64,000 nt of DNA from Aplectana chamaeleonis. Lineage: Eukaryota > Nematoda > Chromadorea > Rhabditida > Cosmocercidae. Under the pieces are notes generated by a model. It saw nothing but the letters and a program-made list of their open reading frames with translations, did no database searches and was not told the origin of the DNA. The position numbers and the translations under genes are program-made. The stretch covers positions 1,054,001 to 1,118,000 of the forward strand of contig JAPDOI010000134.1 of assembly GCA_029168955.1 (NCBI GenBank), in the 5' to 3' direction. Every line of letters begins with the position of its first letter. Position 1 is the stretch's first letter. Below, one piece after another: positions 47,352 through 57,389 of this stretch.

Positions 47352-48637
47352 TTAGGTCTAGAAGTTAATTTCCGCGTTTTTGTTGTTATTGATATTTTGT
47401 AAAAAATAAAATTATTTTTATATAACGAATTTTATGTTATAATGCTCACTGTATTATCAGCTTTCTATTGATATATAACTTGCTTCACGTACCTTATAAA
47501 AAAAGTATTATTTTAGTTTCAGAATATGTCAACTTTTGTGCCGGAAAAACGCCATTTGCGGGAAGCTCTCCTTTTCCTTTTTCATCTCAAGAAGAAAGCC
47601 ACTGACGCGCACCAAATGCTTGCCCAAGCTTACGGGGATGCTGCTCCATCCATAAGAACCTGCCAAGAATGGTTTCAGCGTTTCAAATCGGGTGATTTTG
47701 ACGTTAAGGACAAAGATCGACCAGGACAGCCAAAAAGGTTGGAAGACGAAGAACTTCAGGCTTTGTTGGATCAAGATTCGGCTCAAACGCAAGAACAGCT
47801 CGCGGCATCTCTCGGCGTCACCCAAAAAGCAATTTCTATTCGATTGAAGGCAATGGGGAAGATTCAAAAGGAAGGAAAATGGATCCCTATGAGCTCTCAG
47901 AACGCAACAAAGAGCAGAGAAAAACAACTTCACAAATCTTGTTGGACCGATTCCAAAGAAAGTCTTTTACACCGCATCATAACTGGCGATGAAAAGTGGG
48001 TGTACTACGACAATCCGAAGCGAAGAAAATCGTGGGTTAGTCCTGGTGAAACAACAACTTCGACCGCAAAACCAAACATCCACGGGAAGAAGGTCTTACT
48101 GTGCATATGGTGGGATCAACGCGGTATACTGTACTATGAACTTCTTCAACCTGGCGAAACAGTTACTGCGAATCGCTATCAACATCAACTAGCGCAATTG
48201 CGGCATGAAATCGAAGCAAAGAGACCAGAATGGGCGAGTCGACACGAAAAAGCCATATTGCTTCATGATAACGCTCGACCTCATGTTGCTCGAACGGTAA
48301 AGGATACGCTAAAAGAGTTCAAATGGGAAGTCTTACCGCACCCGCCGTACTCTCCAGACATCGCCCCGTCGGATTATCACCTTTTCCGGTCAATGGCGCA
48401 TGGTCTAGCGGAGCAGCGCTTTCAAGATCGTCAAGATGTCAAAAAATGGCTCGATGAATGGGTGGAGGCCAAACCAGAAAAATTTTATTATGATGGAATC
48501 CATAAGTTACCCAAACTCTGGGAAATGGTTGTTATTAATGACGGAAATTATTTTGAATAAAAATTTTGTTTAAGTATGTCCAGTTTTCAATAGTGTAAAA
48601 AGCGTAAAAAAACGCGGAAATTAACTTCTAGACCTAA
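47352..48637 (+). mobile_element. Full-length mariner element (Hsmar1/bandit-like)
   Basis: 1286 bp. Inverted repeats of about 30 bp start TTAGGTCTAGAAGTTAATTT. TA duplication at 47350-47351 and 48638-48639. Near-perfect terminal match points to a recent insertion. It lies within what would be the intron of gene F, on the same strand. Confidence 0.95.
47526..48560 (+). CDS. Mariner transposase, open but with compensated frameshifts
   Basis: 344 residues, open throughout. The N-terminal half has two helix-turn-helix regions (about 8-55 and 75-112). Catalytic DD34D: Asp155 in TGDEKW, Asp248 in HDNARPH, Asp283 in PSDYHLF. Cut-and-paste transposition is the family role. Residues about 122-146 are out of the family frame: the WVPHEL-type linker motif appears instead as WIPMSS. 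The next frame over this stretch reads PYELSERNKEQRK, as relatives do, so a 1-nt loss followed by a 2-nt loss left the ORF open but scrambled the linker. Probably inactive. Terminal DGNYFE is family-typical. Confidence 0.92.
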   Translation: MSTFVPEKRHLREALLFLFHLKKKATDAHQMLAQAYGDAAPSIRTCQEWFQRFKSGDFDVKDKDRPGQPKRLEDEELQALLDQDSAQTQEQLAASLGVTQKAISIRLKAMGKIQKEGKWIPMSSQNATKSREKQLHKSCWTDSKESLLHRIITGDEKWVYYDNPKRRKSWVSPGETTTSTAKPNIHGKKVLLCIWWDQRGILYYELLQPGETVTANRYQHQLAQLRHEIEAKRPEWASRHEKAILLHDNARPHVARTVKDTLKEFKWEVLPHPPYSPDIAPSDYHLFRSMAHGLAEQRFQDRQDVKKWLDEWVEAKPEKFYYDGIHKLPKLWEMVVINDGNYFE

Positions 48638-48649
48638 TAATTCCTAACC

Positions 48650-50640
48650 TACAAACGTAACAGTCGTCGTATTGAAAGCTTTCGGTGTTTCGCTCTCGTC
48701 AGGCGCTTTTGACGTGATGTGTCGCCCGTATGTTTATAGAATCCCTCGTAACCGAATGTTGAGGTTCCCCTAGAAAAAAATTGCCATCATTCATCCCTTT
48801 GTGTCATTGTGCTCCTCTGTGAAAGTTTCACGGAAATGGGAAAAAAGTTCTTACCAACTTGAAAAATCAAATTCACTCTCTCCATTAGGGCTTTGAGCTC
48901 TCTACTACATACAAACATGCAGTTTTTTGTGCCGTTGTCTCTACAGATTGAGTTCTGAAGCAGCTTCAGAATTTGGCCTTGACCAATCAAAATGTGACGT
49001 TTTTCATTTCAGGGCATGAGAACCGCAAGTCTGGAGCACGAGTGACGCCTATTCACGCGAATATGTAACTTTAAATTATTTGGTGACATATCAGTGGATA
49101 GATAAATGTCAATATTCAATGCCTTCTCGACGAGTAGCTATATTTAAATTGGCTGCATCGATACTTTTCTCGAAATCTTCTAGTTTCATTACTACTTTGT
49201 GATACCCCATTGTTGATGCTGCACCCGATTCGATACCATGTTGTATTGTAAAGATTTTTTATAAAATGTGATAACTTTTGGCGAATCTGATAAAACATTG
49301 CGCAGAAACCTGTTTGCGAATTTTGAATATCAAGTGTCAAGGCTATCTATTCAATACGAGATCATTAGAAAACGGATTATGATGAACTTAAAATGCATTC
49401 TTGTTTGGGCCAGTCCCGCTATCGCATACGTAGCCTATCGCAAGTCGTCCTGGATATGCGTGATTTCTATATCTGCCCTTAGTGACGCTAAGCTTATCCA
49501 TTATTCCGGAAATCTAATCCTTCAACAGTTACAGGATAAGGTTCATATAGGCGGTAGTGACTCAGACAAACTGTGCGGACGACGAGGTGGAAAACGAAGT
49601 CACTGAGGGCGATTGCCGGCATTCTCCTGTGCAGCGGATTGTGCTGTCCAATTGCACCTGTTAGCGCAATATTCCGGAACGCTGATTCCGTTTTCGCGGC
49701 GAAAGTATGAAAACGGTGTAGGCCGCTGGCGCGACAGTCGCTTGCGAAGTTTTGACGCGACAGTTTTAGGGATATCGTTAAAAATTTGAAAGAACTAAAC
49801 TGCTATAGGCGGACCAACGTTCGCCGTAGGGTAAGGAAAGAATATTACCACAATTGGTGCAGTATAGGAGAAAGTGGTGAGCCATATTAATAAGGGAGGG
49901 AAACGAATGTCTAGTAGTTGCATTAATCTGTCGTATTGGTTTATTCGAGGTGCGTCTATTGTGATGTTCAGTAAGCACGCACTTATTAGTAAAAGGTGTA
50001 GATGAACCATCAAAATATGTCCCCGCACCTGGGAAAAGGTTGAGAACTTGATTTATTGAGTGTTCAAAAACGTCATACCCTTGCCCACGTATACGAATAG
50101 ATTTGTCGGTAGAGATCACTCTCGAGTGGAGATGTGGAGGCAAAAGAAGCGCGTTCCCCTCTCTGAGGGTGTGAGTGAGTGTTTGAAGGCAGAGTACACG
50201 CTAGAAATGATACCAATTTTATGGCATGAGTCGAAGGCGAAACCCTTGAAAACAACACTAAAAGGACGGAAGTAACGGTTCCTTTTGTGTCGACCCGGAG
50301 GTGGGCACGTAACTCAGCTTTGGTCAATATAGCGAAGTTAAAGACAAAATGGTTGAGAGTACGGCGCTGGTTGACTCGCGAAGCTTTTACTGGGGACGTT
50401 ACTCCTTTGGAAGTGTTAAAAACGAGCTAAAATGGCTGCACCTGAGAGTTGAGTTCTAGTGCGTTTGTATTAAGAGGCGGGACCCGTATTGAAAAAGGGC
50501 GGAGTATCAACGCTTTGGTTGCTCAATATAGCCGAAGCGCGGCTATTTTGACTCGTTTTGGGCGCTAGCAATCGCGTAAGCTTCGCAGCATGGGCCGTGT
50601 GACCCCATTATCGCCTTTATCTCAACCACCGTTGCGGGCG
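48650..50640. repeat. Segment S1', inverted copy of 28311-31120
   Basis: See 28311-31120. Contains the terminal exon at 49013. Apparent open frames here (for example 49268-49606) match non-coding sequence in S1 with frame differences and are not called as genes. Confidence 0.8.
49013..49068 (+). other. Candidate terminal exon of gene F
   Basis: After TTTTTCATTTCAG. Joined in phase 1 to the donor at 47050 it gives RHENRKSGARVTPIHANM and TAA. The sequence is conserved at 30744-30689 (minus) with the frame kept, and in shorter form at 9570 and 21211. Confidence 0.55.
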
Positions 50641-51089
50641 TTCATGATGCCTTGAAAGGCATCGTAAGCTCCAAAAACCGTGTCTCGTTTCTTCATGTTT
50701 TTTTGCGATTCTCTGACATGCAGATTAAAGGCAGCATACACGCTCGTAAACGTGGTTGAGATAACTACGTGAATCGAACCGTATGGCTTACAACATGATG
50801 CTTACGCATTTTGAACCGTCAAAAACGACCCACAATGCCGTTACAGGAGTAGCAAGTTTGGCCTCGCCCGTATTTTGACGCCCCCTGTATTTGGCCTTTT
50901 CCTCCAACGCACGGTTGCTGGCCCATATTTGCCGTCAGTGACGTGTGTGGTTCACTTGTTAGGCAATCTACCTACAGTACCGACGGTGAATATGACCCAG
51001 CAACCCTGCGTTGCAAGAAAAGGCCAAATACAGGGGGCGTGAAAATACAGGGCGGGGCCAACTTCTAACTCATGTGGCGGCACTGTGGG

Positions 51090-53794
51090 CAGGGATGTGC
51101 GGCAATTGCCGTTTGCCGCTTGCCGGCCGTTTTCGAACGATTTTTGTCGATTGTCGTTTGCCGTTTTTCTTGTCACTTTTCGAACAAATTCGGCAGAAAG
51201 GGCGCCATAGATAACAAACGCCGCGACTAGGAAGCGCATGGTATATCCGATAAGCCTTGCAGCGACCGGCTCGAAAGTAAAGAGACAGGCTATACGTACT
51301 CTAAAACTTCAAGGTAGTTGATGTAACCTACCGTGCGGTCACGTCTATGCAATAGCTAGTATTGCATTGTTATGCTCGTGTGGGTCCTCTTGTTTGGAAG
51401 AGTACCGAATTCCCCACCCCTCCTTGTTGATTAACGTAGGGCTCTTTGAGACAGGAATTCTCACTTTTAACGCTACCAGGAGAGGGCACAAAGGGTTCAT
51501 GAAAAACGCTGAATGGCTCGATTTCTTTCAGTTGTCTTCAGAGCGTTGTTTACCCTCCATAAAACGTCGTAATTCACATCATTCAAGGCGCGAGCGACGC
51601 CTCACCCTCCGTCTGCCCCCCCCCCCCCGATCTGTCACTGTCTCTGACCTCGGCTCCGCACCAGCACGCGTAGGAACCATATGAATTTCGCAGTTTTATA
51701 GCCTGTAGAGGATGTTGGACTTCACTGACAGTTTGTCTGCTTATGCACCTCGTCGTCTTCTATTATGCTAACAATGGCGCTGAAAAACATGCCACCAAGT
51801 TGAAATCAATAGCTCTGAGTTGAAAGGGTGGGAGAGGGTGTACGGCGTGGGGAACACCCGTTTAAAGCCATGCTTTGACTGCAGGTGGTCGCTGCGGCCA
51901 TGCGAGGGACAACTGTTCCTTTCTCATGGCGCGTAATGGAAGGGCGCTCCAAGTGTGATCGCTTCGTGGCAAACGTCCTACATCGCTAGGTCGCGTCGAC
52001 GAAATCCTTTGTTTTACTGCTGACCTGCTGGAGGAGCGATTCTCGAAGGTCGCTGATCATCGCTCCATCGCTGCCTTGATGGCAGCGATGGAGCGCTTGC
52101 TAGCGAATGACACGTTTTGTCTAGTGAGCGGATACCCTTTCACATGTCAAGATCAGTGTTTACGAGTCGAAACGCGTTACTGATGACTACCAACCATTAG
52201 TTTCAGTAATTGATTGAAATTCTTCGATCATCCGTGAGGCTATGCACTATGAACAAAAGCGCTGCAGCTGCTGAATCGCTGCAGCAGCGGAAAAAATCGC
52301 TGCGATGAAAAACAGCAGCGATGGAGTCAGAACATGACTTTAATTAGACTCGCTGCTTGACTGTAAGCCGGATGCACGGAGTCGGGGATGATCAGTTGGG
52401 AGTAAGGTGTGGAGTACAGTTTGAGAAGGAGGTGGTTTTTCAGGGGTCGTTTTTGGAAAGCCCGAAAAACTACCCGATTGCATGTACTTGAGTTGTTAGC
52501 GCGCAGTTCAAAAGGAAGTTTGAAAGATGAGATGCCAAAGATGAAGAAGTTTCTCGGGAACGCTTCCAAGACTGTCCGGAAACATGCGTTCTAGTTAGTT
52601 GTAATTGTTCACGTCTTGATCTTTTGTCTGAATCCCAGTCAAGAAGTAAACACACCGTGAGGCACGCCAACGAGTATGCCGCGAACTTTGAGAAAGTTTG
52701 CATGGGCAATGCCGGGAAAGTAACGCGACTCTCAACTGTGCCTCGATAGCTCCGCGGTAGTATCGCAGCGGTTCTTCGATCATCACTGTGTCGATACGAT
52801 TCTGCTGCAGTGCCTTGAGCCTCGACAACGCCACGACATTGCCTCGATAGTGCCGCGGCGGCTCCGTGTTAGAACCGCACCGGCTGCGCGAGGTTACATC
52901 AGCGAACCCGCATCGACTACGATGAACTGTGCTGTGTAGTGTCGCCGGTTCAATCACACAAGTTTGATTACCTACATCCCGTATCTCCTTGCCTGCATGA
53001 ACGGGAATACCCTCTGTCCCTTTAAGACAGAGGAACTGACAACCGTAGGTGCGCATTTTTATTCGTAGGCCCCGCCCAGTTGTACTATGACTCATAAATA
53101 ATTTCATATGAGTTGCTCTCACTCGGTCCTATTTTTGTGAATCCGCAGCCACCGATGGCGGAGCCGCAGCAGCAATTTGCGGGGCCGCAGTGGTGCCTGT
53201 AGGAGCCGGTGTGGCTCCGTCAGCAGCAGCAGCAGCGGCAATTCCTGCCAGAGAAGCGGCGTGGCTGCCAAGTTCGTTGGAAAATGATCACCTAAAACCA
53301 CATTGAGCTCATCATTTCTTTGAATGACTTTCGAATGCTTACCCCTTTAACTTGAATTGCGCGACACTCTGAATTTTGTGCGATGACTTTTAAACACGAA
53401 GCAAATGAATGACTACTACATACTCCAAAAAAGGTTGACATTAGAAAACCTCAAAAATTTTATTATCCTTTTACCACAACATTCCTGTCACCAGTGCTCA
53501 ATTGAATGCTCCTTCTCATGCTGTTTTTCATATCAGGTACTGTACCAACGTGAGGGAATCAACCTCTTGTGGTACTATTGAAAAACTATTTTTTGTCTGG
53601 CTATTGAAATACGCAATGTGCATCAGAAAATAGTATTTTTCTCGGTACTTTTAGAACCTTTGTATCTTTATTGTACAAGATTTTTTTTATTTTGCCGTTT
53701 GTCGAATGCCGATTGCCGTTTGCCGGCCATTTTTGGACAAATTTTGTCGATTTCCGTTTGCCGAATTTTCAAATTCGTTTGCCGCACATCCCTG
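51090..53794. mobile_element. hAT-like element nested in the TTAA element
   Basis: 2705 bp from CAGGGATGTGCGGCAA to TTGCCGCACATCCCTG-type termini. Flanks ACTGTGGG (51082-51089) and ATTGTGGG (53795-53802) form a 7/8 duplication. Subterminal GCCGTTTGCCG repeats are present at both ends. Termini are shared with the MITE at 5266. No transposase is recognisable; the open frames at 51367-51684 and 52595-53122 (minus) have no motif I know. A perfect 15-bp hairpin sits at 52061-52095. Confidence 0.78.
52061..52095. other. Perfect 15-bp hairpin
   Basis: CGCTCCATCGCTGCC (52061-52075), loop TTGAT, GGCAGCGATGGAGCG (52081-52095). Confidence 0.6.
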
Positions 53795-54381
53795 ATTGTG
53801 GGTCGTTTTTGACACTTCAAAATGCGTAGGCGTTGTAATCTGGGCCATACAATTCTATTTCCATAGTTATCTCAATCATGTTTACGAGCGTGTATGCTGC
53901 CTTTAAGAGTGGAAAGGCTCCACAAAACCATCAACTTTCGCAAAAAAAACTCGTTTCAAAACGTCTCGAGTTTTTCACTTCCCACCCCTCCGTCAATTCA
54001 GGTGAAATACGTCGAAATTTTTTTTCACAAACGTCGGCGTGTTTTTGCTCTTAACTTATTGAGTGGGTGAATTTCTCTAGCATTTCGTTCACAGGAACTA
54101 TTTTAAAAAAGAAGTGTCCATTGAGCAGCTTCAGATGTTAGAATTTCCCGAATTAAAAATTTGAAATGCCGAGTCATCTGCGCTCGTGATGACGCTTCTG
54201 TTCATTGCGCTAGATGGTTTGTGAGAACTGAAGGCGGATCGTCATTTTGAAGCACTCCAGCTCCAGAGCCATATGTTTCTGACGCGTAAAACTTCACCGG
54301 ACTTCAGCGGTCCACCGGGCTCATTCATGAAATTGAGCCGGAGAAAGGGAAATTGGTTTTTAGCGCGAACGATGCCTTTAG

Positions 54382-55400
54382 AGGCACCGTACACGATGAA
54401 AACCGAATTCCAGGTTTTGCGCTCAGTCGGACTAGTGGGTCTTAATAATGTTGCTCAGAAAGCCTGGAGTTTTAAAATCGCCTCTGAATGAACACTTGCT
54501 TACCTCAAAAGAGCTTCCTGGGTTTGGGGGCCGACCTAGGGGTCGATCCGTTGCTACAAGGAATAAAATTCCGTGGTCGCTGCCGGCGATCGTGCGTTGA
54601 CGCGTCGTAGGGCACAATTCACACGCCATTCGATTTCACGTTCGACATCGATCGAAGGCAGCTGACAGCAATGGATGCAGCAGGTTAGTAATCCTTTCTA
54701 GTTTCGTTCAAGAAATAACAATCGCTCGTCTGTATGGCGTCCTCGATCAAGTGTGCCCAACTCTGCACCAAGGAACGAATCATAAAACTGTTCCTTGCGT
54801 TCTTCGCGCAACTATCCCAAGTTAAAGGCACTGTTCGCGGTAAACTTCATCCTCGAATTTTCCTAACAAACGCTTCTCGTGGCTCTCAGAAGCAGAACAG
54901 CGACGAAAAAACGGGACGAAATGCTACCCAGGAGCCGCAAAACGGCTTAGAAAAGTGGGCGAACCCCGCCGCTGTGGGCAAGTCCGCCTTCATTCTCAAC
55001 TTCTCTCTTTACTCAGGTCAGCTCGTATACATTGGCTGCAAAAGACGGAAGTTGCAAGCCTCGGACAACTCGTCCACCATGCTTCCCTAGCTCAAATTTT
55101 GAGGGACCATAACTCCATTCCCAGAAGGTGTTGTACGATTCCAGAAGCGTCATTGGAATCAGAATTGGACCGTTTCCAAGATCGGCAAAAACACAGAAAA
55201 GCGATTTTCATTGCAAACAGTGCCTTTAATGTCGGCGGAAAACTTAAAAACCCAAATTTATTTTTGGCTTTCTTGAAATGGATTTTTTCTTCAAAAGTTG
55301 ACTTTTTTGAGGAACATTTTGCAACCTTTAGTCACTGTACGAATATAACAACACGAAAACGTCAAAGACCCAAGTTTGGTTATAATCGTGTACGATGCCT
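54382..55400. mobile_element. TTAA-type element containing a T1 MITE
   Basis: Ends AGGCACCGTACACGATGA (after TTAG at 54378-54381) and the complement of AGGCATCGTACACGATTA (before TTAA at 55401-55404). The T1 copy at 54826-55225 lies inside. No coding region recognised. Confidence 0.65.
54826..55225. mobile_element. TTAA-flanked MITE, family T1, inverted copy
   Basis: 400 bp; AGGCACTGTTCGCGG at the left, AACAGTGCCT at the right; TTAA at 54822-54825 and 55226-55229. The interior is the reverse complement of the 46070 element. Confidence 0.9.
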
Positions 55401-55404
55401 TTAA

Positions 55405-55888
55405 AGGCAGTGTTCACGATGATTTTCGTTCCCGAGTTTTTCACATAAAACAATGAGTTGGCCTCCAAGTGTTACCCAAATTACGAAGAAACGGCGAGAA
55501 ACGCATTGAAACGTCGTATTTCGGTGACTTTAATCTACAACATGGATTAGTTGTCCGGTTGGATTAACATGTTAATGGTGGTTGTCACCGGTATAAAATG
55601 GCGCTCATCAAAAATGGAGTAATATTTTAGGCAAAACAGTATCAGTTAGGGTCCGAAGGAAAGCACGGAGCAATAGAGAGTAGAGAATTGCAAAGGACGG
55701 GTCCGCATAAGATTTCATTGTCACAACAAGCACTCCCAGTGATACTTAAAAGGCGGGCTGATACTCAAGGATTTCGGGTACTTCCGGTGCGTATTTCTCA
55801 ACTTCTTCGTCATTTTAGTTCTACTCGCGGGCCACTTAGTCAATATAGTGAATAATCTCAAAATTGAATATTATCATGAACACTGCCC
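55405..55888. mobile_element. TTAA-flanked MITE, family T2
   Basis: 484 bp; AGGCAGTGTTCACGATGATT and ATCATGAACACTGCCC; TTAA at 55401-55404 and 55889-55892. It directly abuts the previous element, sharing one TTAA. Same terminal type as 60222-60668. Confidence 0.9.
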
Positions 55889-56075
55889 TTAAGGAAAAGT
55901 CAAGTCTGATGGGCACACAAATCAATGTTTTTGTATAATATGTGCATACTTCATTTAAACAATATAAAGTCACTTACTAAAGTATCAAATTAAATTCCTC
56001 TTCATTAGCCCCCAATCGGCATTGCTATGCACAACGATTGGTTGGCTGCACTTTCGCGACAGCAATCATCGACCA

Positions 56076-56082
56076 TGAGTCA
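56076..56082 (+). promoter_or_regulatory. Promoter heptamer of gene H
   Basis: TGAGTCA. It lies about 823 bp before the ATG now, but about 99 bp if the element at 56124-56845 is subtracted, in line with the other members. No GC box follows. Confidence 0.5.
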
Positions 56083-56123
56083 TTGGTGGTGCAATATCGC
56101 ACAATGTGACGTGTCTCGTCCTA

Positions 56124-56845
56124 CTCTGAGAGAATCCCCCGCGATCGTTCACGGATAGAATCCCCTCGGTTTCTGGTAGGGGCCGAGAGGATACTAGCAT
56201 GGGGCTATCGCGGAACGATAGCGAGAATCTGCCAGACTCAAACCGAGCGCGTACCGCGTTCGTTCATCGATGCTCCCACGATGCTCTATAGCGGAACCGC
56301 GAGGAGTCGTGCCTAGGCCTATCACGGAACGATCGCGAGATTCTACCAGCTTCAACTTGAGGGCAAATCGTGTCTATAAATTGATGTATTCGAGTTGTTA
56401 CATCGCGGAGCGCGATGAACCGAGCCCGGAACTATCGCGGGACGGTCGCGAGATCCTGCCAGCCTCCACCCCTGATCGTACCGCATTCATGCCCTCTTGA
56501 TGTTTCACCCGAGCAAGTGTTGCCCATCAGGTCAGCATGAAGCTATAAGGTATTGCCCTTGCCGTATTCCGTGCTGCTTTACAAATCTGCACATCATGAG
56601 AACGCGGAACCGAGGGGAAACGATCACGGTACCTTCGCGGATCGCGAGTGCACCACGGTACTAGCGCGGTAAACCTATCAATGATCGCTGTACCATCACG
56701 GTACGACAGCGAGAATGCCAACGGATGAGTCAATCGGGTAACTATCGCGGAACGAACGCGGATCGCGGGACTAGGGGGAGACGAGCACGGTACTATCGCG
56801 GATCACGGGAGCATCACGGTACTAGCGCGAAAGATTCTCTCAGAG
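56124..56845. mobile_element. TA-flanked MITE inserted between promoter and ATG of gene H
   Basis: 722 bp; inverted ends CTCTGAGAGAATC; TA at 56122-56123 and 56846-56847. The paralogous empty site is at about 27870 on the minus strand. The interior is a series of CGCGGAACGATCGCGAG-type imperfect repeats. Confidence 0.9.
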
Positions 56846-56904
56846 TAGTTCCAACGATACCGCTTACAACTCCTTCACGACCTGACCCGATCCTGCCACT
56901 AGCG

Positions 56905-57387
56905 ATGTCCGAAGACAGTTATACCCCACCAACACGTCTCACTTTCAATCTCTTCAAGAGTCCAGAGGCACGATTTTATATTCAGTACCACAACAAGCTC
57001 GATCTATTCGAATCATTCAACAGAAAAATGGGAGAACTTGGTATTCCACTAGAGTGCGCACTTCTTGAAAGATACCAATGCGACCCGGTTGCTGCAGATA
57101 ATCCTGAAATTCTTGTGGAAGCTACAAGGAGTACATCTGTGGTGAGCCTCTATGTTCATGGTGACGTAGAGCTTAGTTTCCGCTATGCTCCGCCCGCTGT
57201 CCAACAGCAGATGAGCAATGCCAGCCCTTCGAACAATTTATGGTCCTATTTACAGGACCATCGGCTTTGTACACGTTTCCGGCAAAGCGGGACAACGACG
57301 GTGCACAATTCCGTGCTCATACGTCACGCTTGGAGCGGAACGATACAACGCATACCCTTCATGTCGATCGAAAATCAACATGTCTAA
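56905..57387 (+). CDS. Divergent one-domain PB1-like family protein (gene H)
   Basis: 160 residues from the ATG at 56905; the frame upstream runs through the transposon and is ignored. Domain at about 8-88: RLTFNLFKSPEARFYIQYHN, then KLDLFESFNRKMGELGIPLE, the same strand-strand-helix pattern as gene B. The OPCA-like acidic turn is weak (YQCDPVAADNPE). There is no DPR or YCGC motif; the tail after about residue 100 is not recognisable and may be intron or wrong frame, since no phase-1 GTGAG donor is found at the expected place. A dead copy is at 27660-27912. Confidence 0.6.
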   Translation: MSEDSYTPPTRLTFNLFKSPEARFYIQYHNKLDLFESFNRKMGELGIPLECALLERYQCDPVAADNPEILVEATRSTSVVSLYVHGDVELSFRYAPPAVQQQMSNASPSNNLWSYLQDHRLCTRFRQSGTTTVHNSVLIRHAWSGTIQRIPFMSIENQHV

Positions 57388-57389
57388 TA

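Larger units (their letters stand above)
50729..53902. mobile_element. TTAA-flanked foldback element, family T3, interrupted
   Basis: TTAA at 50725-50728 and 53903-53906. Termini AGGCAGCATACACGCTCGTA match over about 115 bp in inverted orientation. Without the inner hAT-like element it would be an almost complete palindrome of about 470 bp; inner arms 50859-51062 (ATACAGGGGGCG-type) also fold. Confidence 0.88.
50657..54377. mobile_element. Outermost TTAA-like element of a nested stack
   Basis: Left end AGGCATCGTAAGCTCC (after TGAA) and right end the complement of AGGCATCGTTCGCGC (before TTAG). The matching subterminal AAAAACC is present on both sides. The flanking tetranucleotides are degenerate, so this call is tentative. 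It contains 50729-53902. Confidence 0.45.

Noticed and set aside
49268..49606. 112-residue open frame in S1'
   Set aside because: The inverted copy at 30109-30459 is open on the opposite strand but with frame and length differences; no domain; it lies in a duplicated 3' flank.
52595..53122. 175-residue open frame on minus strand as hAT transposase
   Set aside because: No zinc-finger BED, DDE or C-terminal dimerisation motifs; composition follows the CGCGG-rich repeats.
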